From JBDIAG01 sp047974565 (lineage in GTDB: Bacteria; Actinomycetota; Actinomycetes; Actinomycetales; CAWJMD01): DNA of 64,000 bases. A program made the translations under genes and the position numbers. A model generated the notes under the pieces. The model saw only the letters and a list, made by a program, of their open reading frames with translations. It was not told the DNA's origin and did not search any database. The number at the start of each line of letters is the position of its first letter. Within the stretch, counting starts at the first letter, position 1. Shown in pieces: positions 27,049 to 35,601 of this stretch. Location of the stretch: positions 1 through 64,000 of the forward strand of contig JBKECN010000073.1 of NCBI GenBank assembly GCA_047974565.1, read 5' to 3'.

Positions 27049-27954
27049 ATGAAGCGAACCGGAAGAGGCCTTGCCCTGGTCATGGCGATGTCGCTCGCGC
27101 TGGCCGCCTGCGGCGGCAGCGACGACACATCGTCGACGACCAGCGAGTCCAGCGGCGACGACAAGGGCACCATCACCCTGGGATATATCCCCTCGTGGAC
27201 CGATGGTCTGTCCACCGCGTACCTCTTGCAGAACCAACTGGAGAAGCAGGGATACACCGTCGAGATGCAGACGCTCACCGAGCCGGCGCCGCTGTACGCC
27301 GGGCTCGCCAACGGAGACGTGGACATCTACCCCTCGGCCTGGCCCGAGGTCACCCACGCCTCGTACATGGAGGAATACGGCGACGACATCGAGGATCTCG
27401 GCGCGTACTACGCGAACGCCAAGCTGACCATGGCGGTGCCGACCTACACCGACATCACCTCGATCGAGGAATTGCCCGCCAACGCTGCACGCTTCGACGG
27501 CAAGGTGATCGGTATCGAGGCCGGTGCCGGGCTGACCAAGGCAACCCAGGAGAAGGTCTTCCCCGAGTACGGGCTCGATGCCGATTACGAGTTGGTCACC
27601 TCCTCCACGCCGGCGATGCTCACCGAACTGAAGAACGCCACGGACAACAACAAGGACATCGTCGTCACCCTGTGGCGGCCGTTCTGGGCCAACAGCGCCT
27701 TCCCGGTGAAGGACCTCGAGGACCCCAAGGGCGCGCTCGGAGGTTCGGAGAGCCTGCACTTCCTCGGCACCAAGGGCTTCAGTGAGGCGAACCCCGAGGC
27801 CGCCGACCTCATCGCCGGTATCAAGCTCGACGACACCGAGTACGGCTCGCTGGAGGACATGGTCGTCAACGAGTACGGCGAAGGCAAGGAAGCCGAGGCG
27901 GTCACCGCCTGGCTGGAGGCCAACCCCGACGCCTTCGACACTGAGCTGCAGTAG
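27049..27954 (+). CDS. proX: Glycine betaine-type substrate-binding lipoprotein
   Basis: Extracellular solute receptor for the ProVW transporter. The signal peptide ends in lipobox LAAC (LALAACGGSDD), followed by a Ser/Thr/Asp linker and the OpuAC-type domain (ITLGYIPSWTDGLSTAYLLQ). Residues such as W in YPSAWPEV and W in TLWRPFWAN fit the aromatic cage that binds quaternary amines. The start is set at the second ATG, 27049 (MKRTGRGL): AGGAG at 27034-27038 is 10 nt away from it but only 1 nt from the ATG at 27040. The preceding spacer is 94 nt, so the gene is in the proVW operon. Confidence 0.92.
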   Translation: MKRTGRGLALVMAMSLALAACGGSDDTSSTTSESSGDDKGTITLGYIPSWTDGLSTAYLLQNQLEKQGYTVEMQTLTEPAPLYAGLANGDVDIYPSAWPEVTHASYMEEYGDDIEDLGAYYANAKLTMAVPTYTDITSIEELPANAARFDGKVIGIEAGAGLTKATQEKVFPEYGLDADYELVTSSTPAMLTELKNATDNNKDIVVTLWRPFWANSAFPVKDLEDPKGALGGSESLHFLGTKGFSEANPEAADLIAGIKLDDTEYGSLEDMVVNEYGEGKEAEAVTAWLEANPDAFDTELQ

Positions 27955-27992
27955 GCAGCACAGCACGGACTCTGCGGCGTATCGCCGCGCAG

Positions 27993-28023
27993 CACGGCCC
28001 CGGGCGACCTGCCCGGGGCCGTG
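27993..28023 (+). terminator. Terminator of the betaine transporter operon
   Basis: Perfect 13-bp stem CACGGCCCCGGGC / GCCCGGGGCCGTG with a 5-nt loop, 38 nt after the proX stop. A smaller hairpin (GCGGCG-TAT-CGCCGC) precedes it. It also faces the end of the convergent aminotransferase gene. Confidence 0.8.
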
Positions 28024-28061
28024 GGTTATCTACGATCGCGCGGCCCCGGCGAGCGCCCCGT

Positions 28062-29288
28062 TCAGGCGAGCGGTATTGAGGTGAGCAGTTCGGCCAGGAT
28101 GCCCATCCCGCGATGCAATTGGTCCGGTGACGAGTTGGTGAAGTTCAACCGCAGCGTGTCGCGAGGCATGTCATCGCCGGCATAGAACGGCGCTCCCGGG
28201 ACGAAGGCCACCTTGCGGCGCACTGCCTGGTCGAGCAGCTCGGTGGTGTCGCGGCCGTCGAGCACCCGCACCCAGCAGAACATGCCGCCCTCGGGATCGC
28301 TGCGCTCGACCACTTCGTCGGCCAGTTCGTCCAGCAGGCGGCACATGAGGGCCGCGCGCTCTGCGTACACCTCGCGCACCCGAGCAATCTGGCGTGGGAG
28401 AACGTCGGCCAGCAGATCAGTGACGATCAACTGGTCCAGGGTGGGGCTGTGCAGATCCGCACCCTGTTTCGCCATCACGAGCGAGCGGATAATCGGCTTG
28501 GCGGCCTGCACCCAGCCCTCGCGCAATCCGGGCGCCAGGGTCTTGGAGAAGCTCGAACAACGCACCACCAGGCTGGTCTCCAGATCGCCGGTGAGATCGA
28601 TCGACAGGGCGTGCAGGTTCGGCAACGGCTCTGCGCGAAAGCGCAACGCTCCGTACGGATCATCCTCGATGATGAGCAATCCGTGCCGCGCTGCCAACTC
28701 GACCAGGGCCCGTCGGCGCTCCAGGGTCAGAGTGCGTCCGGTGGGGTTGGCGAAGTTCGGCACGAGGTAGAGCAGGGTGGCGCGGTGATCCTGCAGCCAG
28801 GCCGCCAGCGCGTCCACGTCCAGGCCGTCCTGGTCCGAAGGAATCGAGACGAAGCGCGGCTGGAACGGTGAGAACGCCTGCAGGGCACCGAGATAGGTCG
28901 GGCTCTCGACCAGCACGGTGTCGCCCGGATCGATCAGGATGCGGGCCAGCAGGTCCAGTCCCTGCTGCGACCCGGTGACGATCTGCACGTTGTCCGGGCC
29001 GAGGACCCGCCCCTGGGGAGTGCGAGATTGGGCGGCGATCCATTCGCGCAGGGGAAGGTGGCCTTCGGTGGTGGAGTACTGCAGCGCGGCCGGCCCGTAC
29101 TCGTCCAAGACCCTGGCCGCTGCCTGGCCGACCTCGCGCACCGGGAAGAGCTCGGGAGCCGGGAGCCCGCCGGCGAAGGAGATGACGTCCGGCTGCGCGG
29201 TGACCTTGAGGATCTCCCGGATGGTGCTGGCGGTCATCGCCCGGGCACGTGCGGACAGCAGGTTCTCCAGGGCGGAGTCGTGGGTCAT
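28062..29288 (-). CDS. PLP-dependent aminotransferase (class I/II, 2-aminoadipate-type)
   Basis: A fold-type I aminotransferase of the LysN/aromatic aminotransferase group, the same domain as in MocR regulators but without the GntR helix-turn-helix. FAGGLPAPELFP and the YSTTEGHLPLREWIA segment are typical; the PLP-binding lysine is in CSSFSKTLAPGLREGW. The substrate is unknown (aminoadipate, branched-chain or aromatic amino acids are possible). The start at 29288 (MTHDSALENLL) is chosen over the ATG 6 nt upstream because TAGGGT abuts the first ATG, leaving the second 6 nt after a -10 box with no Shine-Dalgarno: probably leaderless. Confidence 0.9.
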   Translation of the reverse strand: MTHDSALENLLSARARAMTASTIREILKVTAQPDVISFAGGLPAPELFPVREVGQAAARVLDEYGPAALQYSTTEGHLPLREWIAAQSRTPQGRVLGPDNVQIVTGSQQGLDLLARILIDPGDTVLVESPTYLGALQAFSPFQPRFVSIPSDQDGLDVDALAAWLQDHRATLLYLVPNFANPTGRTLTLERRRALVELAARHGLLIIEDDPYGALRFRAEPLPNLHALSIDLTGDLETSLVVRCSSFSKTLAPGLREGWVQAAKPIIRSLVMAKQGADLHSPTLDQLIVTDLLADVLPRQIARVREVYAERAALMCRLLDELADEVVERSDPEGGMFCWVRVLDGRDTTELLDQAVRRKVAFVPGAPFYAGDDMPRDTLRLNFTNSSPDQLHRGMGILAELLTSIPLA

Positions 29289-29394
29289 CTCCATACCCTA
29301 GGACATACAACTATCTGATGGCCTTGCATCGGGGCGTCGGTCGTTCAGCGTGGGTTGTTGAGCCCGGTTGTTCGGCCTCGGTTGCTGAGCCGGC

Positions 29395-30663
29395 CTATCG
29401 GCTCGTGCCCGGATCGCGGGCGGCCAGGCTCACCTCGCGGGTCAACTGCTCCAGCGGGCCTCGCCCGGACGCGCCCAGCAGGCGCGCCCCGACCCGGTAC
29501 AGGCAGGCCCCGACGGTGAGCACGGCCACCTCGATCACCCAGATCCGAACCGACACCGCACCCGAGGGCTCGGGCCACAGCTGAGTGCGGATGGACTCCA
29601 CGAAGACGTGCACCGTGTACAGCGTCAGGGGCATCGAACCCACCACCTGCAGCGGCCAGGTCGCGGTGCGCAGGACCGCTACCCGGGTCACCAGCAGACA
29701 GGCGCCGAGCACGGTGACCGCGGCTGCGGAGGTGGCCAGCAGGTCCAGGCTCGTCCCGGAATGCCGCAGGTCGGTCAGTTGCCACCACCAGGTGTTCGTC
29801 GGTGCGGTGCCGTAGAAACTGTGCACCGAACCGCCGACGACGACGCTCGGATGATCCGCGGGCACAGTGAGCCGGGCGGAGATGCCCCACGCCGCGTCCG
29901 CGGCACGCGCGCCGACGAAGCAGACCGTCCAGGTCAGCGCACCCCCGAACACCAACAGTGCACCCGAGCCGGTCAGCAACCGGCTGCGGCCGATGGCCAT
30001 CCCGATCAGCAGATAGGCCGTCCAGACCAGCACCGGGTAGTAGCCGGTGAGGGTCAGTTGAGTGAGGGCGGCGACCGGGTGCGCAAGGTCGAACCAGGAG
30101 GTGACCGGCCCGGGGGAGTCCCCGGGCAGGGGGAATCGCCGCAGCGCGAAACTCACCTGTGGCGCGATGACGATCCACCCTGCCGCCAGCCCGGTCAGTG
30201 CCGGGGCGCGCAGCGGCACCAGCAGCGCAGCGATGGCGAAGAGCAGCCCGTAGTTGACCAGCACCACCGCGATGTGTTCGGCGAACAGCCCGAGGGTGAG
30301 TCCGATGGCGGCGATCACTCCTGCGCGGGCGAGCAGGGCACGCGCGGCGGGCGCCCAGCGTCCCGGAGTGCGGCGGCCGGTCACCAGGGTCACCGACACT
30401 CCGGCCAGCACCGCGAAGGTCGCCGCCGCCCGGCCGTCCACCATCGCGTGCACGGCGTCTGCGGCGCCGGGGGAGCGGGTCACGATGTGCGCGGCCATCA
30501 TCGCCACCAGGGCGATGCCCCGAGCCAGGTCGATACCCAGGATGCGGCTGGGGTCGGTGTGCGCACTTGCAGTCGCTGCGGGCGTCGCCGGTGCCCGGTT
30601 CAGGTCGGCAGGCTGTCCGGACCCGGGCGTGCCCGGGTTCTCGTCGGCGTCCGAGGGGTACAT
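29395..30663 (-). CDS. Multi-pass membrane protein, heparan-alpha-glucosaminide acetyltransferase-like (DUF1624/DUF418)
   Basis: About 422 residues with roughly ten hydrophobic segments. After a ~35-residue Pro/Asp-rich head it shows RILGIDLARGIALVAMMAAH, the opening of the HGSNAT_cat/YeiB-like family, and near the end SMPLTLYTVHVFVES, typical of DUF418. Such proteins are predicted membrane acyltransferases acting on cell-envelope carbohydrates; the substrate here is unknown. The start MYPSDADENPG at 30663 lies 1 nt after the azlD stop, so it is the last gene of the GNAT-azlC-azlD operon. Confidence 0.82.
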   Translation of the reverse strand: MYPSDADENPGTPGSGQPADLNRAPATPAATASAHTDPSRILGIDLARGIALVAMMAAHIVTRSPGAADAVHAMVDGRAAATFAVLAGVSVTLVTGRRTPGRWAPAARALLARAGVIAAIGLTLGLFAEHIAVVLVNYGLLFAIAALLVPLRAPALTGLAAGWIVIAPQVSFALRRFPLPGDSPGPVTSWFDLAHPVAALTQLTLTGYYPVLVWTAYLLIGMAIGRSRLLTGSGALLVFGGALTWTVCFVGARAADAAWGISARLTVPADHPSVVVGGSVHSFYGTAPTNTWWWQLTDLRHSGTSLDLLATSAAAVTVLGACLLVTRVAVLRTATWPLQVVGSMPLTLYTVHVFVESIRTQLWPEPSGAVSVRIWVIEVAVLTVGACLYRVGARLLGASGRGPLEQLTREVSLAARDPGTSR

Positions 30664-30664
30664 A

Positions 30665-30976
30665 TCACCCCCACCCGAGGGCGCGCACCGCTGCAGCGGC
30701 CACGGCCCCCACGATGACGACGACGATGAAAGGGGCCCGCAGCACCAGGGCGATCGCGGCGCAGGCCAGGGCGGCGACCCGGGCATCCAGGATGATCCGC
30801 TGTCCGCCGTCGAAGGTCTGCACGACCACCATCGCGGCGAGCAGTCCAGCAGTCACCAGCCCGGCCACTCGGGAGAACCGGGGATTGGCCAGCACGTGCG
30901 CGGGCACCACATTGCCGGCCAGCTTGAAACCGAAACAGATCGCGCTGGCCAGCAGCACCCATCCCCACATGCTCAT
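30665..30976 (-). CDS. azlD: AzlD-family branched-chain amino acid exporter subunit
   Basis: A ~103-residue protein with about four membrane segments (MSMWGWVLLASAICFGFKLA; RVAALACAAIALVLRAPFIV), forming with AzlC an exporter of branched-chain amino acids. The start at 30976 has GAGGAAG 8 nt upstream. The frame is open up to a GTG at 31078, but that stretch encodes DDAVGPD-type repeats from a tandem DNA repeat and has no good ribosome binding site, so I exclude it. Confidence 0.88.
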   Translation of the reverse strand: MSMWGWVLLASAICFGFKLAGNVVPAHVLANPRFSRVAGLVTAGLLAAMVVVQTFDGGQRIILDARVAALACAAIALVLRAPFIVVVIVGAVAAAAVRALGWG

Positions 30977-30990
30977 CGCGCAGGCTTCCT

Positions 30991-31062
30991 CATCGGGGCC
31001 CACGGCGTCATCCGGGTCCACAGCGTCATCCGGGCCAGCGGCGTGATCCGGGCCCACAGCGT
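30991..31062. repeat. 18-bp tandem repeat between azlC and azlD
   Basis: Four units of the type CATCCGGGYCCACAGCGT (30991-31008, 31009-31026, 31027-31044, 31045-31062), with a partial fifth. It lies directly upstream of the azlD ribosome binding site and widens the azlC-azlD gap to 132 bp. It stays in frame with azlD, encoding six-residue Asp/Val/Gly/Pro units. Confidence 0.75.
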
Positions 31063-31108
31063 CATCGGGTGCCTCCACTCGCCGCTACCCGTGGTCGGGC
31101 TCGGCGCG

Positions 31109-31798
31109 TCACCGGGCCTCGCGAGCGATGGGAGCGACCAGGGCCGTCGCTGCGGCCACTCCGGCGGCAGCCAGCACCGGCACACCGGCCGGGGTGAACG
31201 AGATCGACGCGAGCGCCACCGCCGCCGCGGCCAGCGCGCCCACCCGCGCCAACGGAGTGGACAGTCGCGGCCACAGCAGCGCCAGGAAGGCTGCGACGGC
31301 GGCCCCGTCGAGGCCGTACCGGCGTGGGTCGCCCAGCACGTCACCCAGCAGGGCTCCGATCAGGGTGGTGAGATTCCACAGCACGAAGACCGCTGCCCCG
31401 GTGACCCAGAATCCGCGCCGCCGCTCGGCCTGCGTGGGCTGGGCCAGGCCGACCGCGGTCGACTCGTCGATGGTCAGGTGCGCGGCCAGCGCCCGAGACC
31501 CCACCCGGCGCACCCCCAGCATCGGCACCACCTGGAGTGAGTACAAGCTGTTGCGCACGCCCAGCAGGGCGGCGGTGGCTGTCGCGGCCAGGCCCGAACC
31601 GCCGGTGCCGATGATCCCGACGAAGGCGAATTGGCTCCCGCCGGTGAACATCAGCAGGCTGAGCGCGCAGGTCTGCCAGACCGACAGGCCGGCGGCCACC
31701 GAGAGCGCACCGAAGGAGATGCCGTAGGCACCCGTTGCCACCCCGACGGACAGCCCCTGCCGGACGGCTGGGCTGAACGTGGCTGTCGTCTCGATCAC
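31109..31798 (-). CDS. azlC: AzlC-family branched-chain amino acid exporter subunit
   Basis: The large subunit of the AzlCD (BrnFE-like) exporter. The 229-residue protein has about 5-7 hydrophobic segments and the family motifs GAYGISFGALSVAAGLSVWQ, MFTGGSQFAFVG and RNSLYSLQVVPML. GTG 31798 overlaps the stop of the GNAT gene by 4 nt (GTGA), so translation is coupled. Together with azlD it should export leucine/isoleucine/valine or analogues. Confidence 0.92.
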   Translation of the reverse strand: MIETTATFSPAVRQGLSVGVATGAYGISFGALSVAAGLSVWQTCALSLLMFTGGSQFAFVGIIGTGGSGLAATATAALLGVRNSLYSLQVVPMLGVRRVGSRALAAHLTIDESTAVGLAQPTQAERRRGFWVTGAAVFVLWNLTTLIGALLGDVLGDPRRYGLDGAAVAAFLALLWPRLSTPLARVGALAAAAVALASISFTPAGVPVLAAAGVAAATALVAPIAREAR

Positions 31799-32337
31799 AA
31801 GAACCTTTCGGGGTCGGTGGAGGCGTCGGACCCGAGTAAGGCTACGAAATGTTCTTCCACGAGCCGAATCTCTCCGGTGATCAGTTCTCGGCGGGCACCG
31901 TCGGGACGAAAACCGGCCGACACGAGCAGTGCCCGGCGGGCCTCGTCGGCCTCGGGCGACCAGCTGCCTAGGCTGGTGATCCCGGCGTCGAGGGCGCCGC
32001 GGGCCGCCGCAGCCAGCAGGCGGGACCCGTGACCCTGCCGTTGGTGTGCCGGATCGACGGCGAGAGCGACGATGTCGCCCGCCTCGTCGTGGGCGAGGAA
32101 GCCCACCACGAGGTCGTCGCCGACCGCCACGTGTACTGCGTGCCGCGGGCTGGGCGGGGCGGCAATCGCCCGACGCCAGGTCGCGGTGATCGCAGCGGTC
32201 TGCTCGGCGTCCTGGCTCGGGTCGAGCAGGTCGCCGACCAAGTGGGAGTACGCGCCGCGCCAGGACCGCAACTGGATGGCGGCCAGGGTGGGCGCGTCGG
32301 TAGGGGTGGCGGTTCGCACATGAACGCTGGTCACCAC
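31795..32337 (-). CDS. GNAT-family N-acetyltransferase
   Basis: A 180-residue GNAT. The acetyl-CoA binding motif A is VDPAHQRQGHGSRLLAAAAR, and the C-terminal motif (ARRALLVSAGFRPDGARREL) is the usual substrate-side helix-strand. The substrate cannot be told. GTG 32337 is preceded by a GGATGAGGT sequence. It is the first gene of a leftward operon with azlC, azlD and a membrane acyltransferase, and is divergent from the DUF2127 gene. Confidence 0.88.
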   Translation of the reverse strand: MVTSVHVRTATPTDAPTLAAIQLRSWRGAYSHLVGDLLDPSQDAEQTAAITATWRRAIAAPPSPRHAVHVAVGDDLVVGFLAHDEAGDIVALAVDPAHQRQGHGSRLLAAAARGALDAGITSLGSWSPEADEARRALLVSAGFRPDGARRELITGEIRLVEEHFVALLGSDASTDPERFL

Positions 32338-32410
32338 CTCATCCTGCCGGGTCGGCGGTTCCAGACCACGCGGTGCCCGGGTCGCCCGCGCCGGCGCCTA
32401 CGATCTGGCC

Positions 32411-32908
32411 ATGGTCGAGTCTCGTTCCGACGTGCTGGTCGACCGCAGTTTCAGAGTCACTTTGATCTTCAAGGGCCTGGACGGGCTCCTGGAACTGATC
32501 GGCGGCATCCTCTTCACGGTGGTGTCCCCGGACCAGATCAACGACGTGGTGAGGACTCTCACTGCTCATGAGCTCTCCGAGGACCCGAACGACGTGGTGG
32601 CCAATGCGCTGGTGAACGCCGCCGCCAGGATCGATGTCTCCGCGGCGTCCTTCGCTTCGCTGTATCTGTTGTTGCACGGCTTGAGCAAAGTGGTCCTGGT
32701 TGGTTTCGTCATGCGAGGCCACCTGTGGGCCTATCCGGCCCTGATCGCTTTCCTGCTGACTTTCATCGCCTACCAGATCTACCGGCTTCAGCTTGACTTC
32801 GGGTGGGGGCTGTTGTTGTTGACGCTCTTCGACTGCGTCATGGTCGTGCTCACCTGGCTGGAGTACCGGCGGCGAAAGAGCATGGCAGAGGCCTCGCCTG
32901 CCGTGTGA
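32411..32908 (+). CDS. DUF2127 membrane protein
   Basis: A 165-residue protein with four hydrophobic segments and the DUF2127 layout: FRVTLIFKGLDGLLELIGGI at the start, LYLLLHGLSKVVLV in the middle, and LTLFDCVMVVLTWLEYR at the end. Function unknown. ATG 32411 has no Shine-Dalgarno; TACGAT (32399-32404) ends 6 nt before it, suggesting a leaderless mRNA. Confidence 0.85.
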   Translation: MVESRSDVLVDRSFRVTLIFKGLDGLLELIGGILFTVVSPDQINDVVRTLTAHELSEDPNDVVANALVNAAARIDVSAASFASLYLLLHGLSKVVLVGFVMRGHLWAYPALIAFLLTFIAYQIYRLQLDFGWGLLLLTLFDCVMVVLTWLEYRRRKSMAEASPAV

Positions 32909-33031
32909 GAAGGCCGTCGGCCCGGATCCTGGTCACGAGTGAGGGATGCCGGTCGGTGAGGCCGCGCGCAGACCGGCCGGCTCGAGCGTCGGGTTGTCCC
33001 TGGGCCGTATCGGTGTCATAGCCTCGCGCAG

Positions 33032-33703
33032 GTGACCTCTCTGGCGACTCTTACCGATCGCACTTTCGACGCCGTCCTGTTCGACATGGACGGCACTCTC
33101 ATCAACTCCATTCCGGTGGTGGAGCGCAGCTGGCTGCAGTGGGCGCAGGAGTTCGGCGTCGACCCCTACCAGTTGCACGGCCTGCACGGCATCCCGGCCA
33201 AAGGGGTGATCTCCCGGCTGTTGCCGCAGCAGCGGTGGGATGAGGCGATCGCCCGGATCTGTGAGCTGGAGGAGAACGACACCGAGGGGATCGTCGTCCT
33301 GCCGGGTGCGCTGGACGCGCTGACCGGCCTGCCGCCCGGACGCGCGGCGATCGCCACCTCGTGCACCCGCGAGCTGGCCCGGGTCCGGATAGCGGCCACC
33401 GGGCTACCGGTGCCCACGGTGGTGGTCACCGCCGAGCAGACCGAGGTGGGCAAACCGGCTCCCGACCCGTACCTGCTGGCCGCGAGGCTGCTGGGCGTCG
33501 ACCCGACCCGATGTCTGGTGGTCGAGGACGCCACCGGCGGCGTTCAGGCGGGCCGGGCCGCCGGCTGCGCCACGCTCGCGGTGCTGACTCACCTGACCCC
33601 CGGCAGCAGCGGAGCGGACGCCGAAGTGGCCGACCTGGCTGCGGTCTCGTTCGTCGTGAACGCCGAAGGCGTGCGACTGCGGCCGGCCGGAGGTGCCCGG
33701 TGA
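33032..33703 (+). CDS. HAD-superfamily sugar-phosphatase-like hydrolase
   Basis: A 223-residue class IA HAD phosphatase. Motif I is LFDMDGTLINS (nucleophile Asp), motif II is the ATSCT segment, motif III VGKPAPDPY and motif IV VVEDATGGVQAG. The best resemblance is to glycerol-3-phosphate or sugar phosphatases (GPP1/YfbT type). GTG 33032 follows TAGCCT (33019-33024) by 7 nt with no ribosome binding site: likely leaderless. Its stop overlaps the next gene's GTG (GTGA). Confidence 0.9.
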   Translation: MTSLATLTDRTFDAVLFDMDGTLINSIPVVERSWLQWAQEFGVDPYQLHGLHGIPAKGVISRLLPQQRWDEAIARICELEENDTEGIVVLPGALDALTGLPPGRAAIATSCTRELARVRIAATGLPVPTVVVTAEQTEVGKPAPDPYLLAARLLGVDPTRCLVVEDATGGVQAGRAAGCATLAVLTHLTPGSSGADAEVADLAAVSFVVNAEGVRLRPAGGAR

Positions 33704-33936
33704 TCGTGCTCTTCGGTACTCGGCTCTACCGCGAGGTGCTCGGCGTGGCCACCATGGTGTGCCCTCGCTGCGGCCAGATCGCCGCCCAGCGGGTGGAGCG
33801 TCGGCGGACCAAGTTCACCCTCTTCTTCATCCCGCTCATCCCGCTGTCCACCAGTTACCGGGTCCAGTGCGCGGCCTGTGCGGTCGAGACCACGGTGGAT
33901 GAACAGGAGGCCCATCGGCTGGTCTCCGCCCGGTGA
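33700..33936 (+). CDS. Small zinc-ribbon protein
   Basis: A 78-residue protein with a zinc ribbon formed by CPRCG and CAAC, around a basic/hydrophobic segment (TKFTLFFIPLIPLSTSYRVQ). Similar small zinc-ribbon proteins are common in actinobacteria and have no assigned function. GTG 33700 overlaps the HAD stop by 4 nt, so the two are coupled. The start is inferred from this overlap and from the VIVLFGTRLYREV opening. Confidence 0.78.
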   Translation: MIVLFGTRLYREVLGVATMVCPRCGQIAAQRVERRRTKFTLFFIPLIPLSTSYRVQCAACAVETTVDEQEAHRLVSAR

Positions 33937-33990
33937 GCCCGGCCAACGTCATGAGGTTGGCTGGGTTCTGAACGTGCGCGGGGCGGGGGC

Positions 33991-35442
33991 TCAGTCGGTG
34001 GATGTGTGCTCGGGGTACGGGATGTCGTCCAGCGTGGTGGCGTGCAGCACCTCGATCACCTTCTCCGCCTCGGTGGCCGGGTTGACGAAGGCCAGTCGCA
34101 GTGCGGTGGCGCCCTGGTAGGAGGTCGGCACGCACAGGATCACCCCGGCCTTGGCCAGCCGGTCGGACCACCGGTCGTAGTCCGCCTCGGACCACCCGGG
34201 CCGGTCGAAGAGCACCACCGACAGTTCCGGGGACTTCAGCAGCCGCAGGTTCTCCGAATGCTCGATCCACGCCGCGACCTCGTGCGCGGTGATCACCGTG
34301 GTCTCGATCGCGGTGGCGTAGGCGTCGGTGCCGTGGGTGGCCAGGCTGAACCAGAAGGGCAGACCCCGAGCCCGGCGGGACAGGTGGATGGCCAGGTCGG
34401 AGGGGTTGATCGCCTCCCGATCCACCCGGTCGAGATAGGACGCGTGCTGGGCGTGTGCTGCGCGGGCGTCGTCGATGTCGCGATAGATGAGCGCGCAGCA
34501 GTCGTAGGTGGCGAAGAGCCACTTGTGCGGGTCGACGATGAACGAGTGCGCCCGCTCGATCCCCTCGTACAGCGGTTGCAATCGGGGGGAGGCCAGCCCG
34601 GCCCCGCCGTAGGCGCCGTCCACGTGCATCCAGGCGCCGATCTCCTCGCAGACATCGGCGATGCCGGCCAGGTCGTCGATGATTCCGGCATTGGTGGTGC
34701 CGGCGGAGGCGACCACGGCGAAAACCCGCTCGGGAGAGGTGATCGCGTCTCGCAGGGCGGGCCCGGTGAGGTGCCCTGTGCTGTCCTCGGGGACGGTGAG
34801 CACCTCGACGTCCATCACTCGGGCGGCGGCCGCGATAGAGGAGTGCGCGCCCTGCGAGCACGCCACCTGCCAGCCGTCGGCGGGCCGGCCGCCACGCTCA
34901 CGCTGGGCCTTGGCGCGAGCCGCCACCAAGGCGGACAGGTTGCCGGTGGTGCCACCGGAGACGAAGCAGCCGCCGGCGGTACCGGGCCAGCCCAGTAGCC
35001 CGGTCAGCCAGGCCAATGCCTCGTTCTCGGCGTGGATGGCGCCCGCCCCGGCCTCCCACAGCCCGGCGAAGATGTTGGCGCTGGTGGTGACCACGTCGAA
35101 GGCCACGGCGGCCCCGGTGGGTGCGGCGGGGATGTACGCCAGGTTCATCGGGTCGTCCTGGGCGCGGGTGGCCGGTTCCACGACGGTCTCGAAGAGTTCC
35201 AGGGCGCGGCGCCCGCCGATGCCCTCGGGCGTGATGGTCTGACCCAACGCGCTGGCCAGTTCGGACGCCGGGCGGGCCGTGGTCTTGGGATCGGAGGACC
35301 GCACCACCCGGTTCTCGGCCCACGCGAAAGCGTCGGTGACAATGGTGGACTCGTCCCCCCAGACCGGTGCGCGTCGCCCAGCCAACAACGGCGGGTGGGG
35401 CGAGTTCTGGATCGGGGGATCGGCCGGCTGATCGGCGCCCAT
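33991..35442 (-). CDS. PLP-dependent group II decarboxylase
   Basis: A ~483-residue member of the glutamate/aromatic-L-amino-acid decarboxylase family. The PLP lysine is in VDPHKWLFATYDCCAL, the conserved HVDGAYGGAG holds the PLP-binding Asp, and GGTTGNLSALVAAR is the phosphate-binding region. The substrate (tyrosine, tryptophan, DOPA, glutamate or diaminobutyrate) cannot be fixed by eye. The start at 35442 is set by GGAGGAA 5 nt upstream; the GTG 27 nt further upstream has no such site. It stands alone, 54 bp from the convergent zinc-ribbon gene. Confidence 0.9.
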   Translation of the reverse strand: MGADQPADPPIQNSPHPPLLAGRRAPVWGDESTIVTDAFAWAENRVVRSSDPKTTARPASELASALGQTITPEGIGGRRALELFETVVEPATRAQDDPMNLAYIPAAPTGAAVAFDVVTTSANIFAGLWEAGAGAIHAENEALAWLTGLLGWPGTAGGCFVSGGTTGNLSALVAARAKAQRERGGRPADGWQVACSQGAHSSIAAAARVMDVEVLTVPEDSTGHLTGPALRDAITSPERVFAVVASAGTTNAGIIDDLAGIADVCEEIGAWMHVDGAYGGAGLASPRLQPLYEGIERAHSFIVDPHKWLFATYDCCALIYRDIDDARAAHAQHASYLDRVDREAINPSDLAIHLSRRARGLPFWFSLATHGTDAYATAIETTVITAHEVAAWIEHSENLRLLKSPELSVVLFDRPGWSEADYDRWSDRLAKAGVILCVPTSYQGATALRLAFVNPATEAEKVIEVLHATTLDDIPYPEHTSTD

Positions 35443-35601
35443 GGCTTCCTCCGGGACGGATGGGCCCACGACGAGGCCCTGACCCGCGAACCTGCCGTCG
35501 GCGCTTGACGGGAGACTGTTCGTAGCCTAACGGTTCGCTGGGGTCAGGGCCATGCGGTTGGGTGGACTGGGCGCGGTCGTACCCGGGCTCGCACGGGCCG
35601 A

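Noticed and set aside
30254..31540. Plus-strand open frame opposite the azlC/azlD operon
   Set aside because: Low-complexity shadow; the operon on the minus strand has membrane-protein hydrophobicity and coupled starts.
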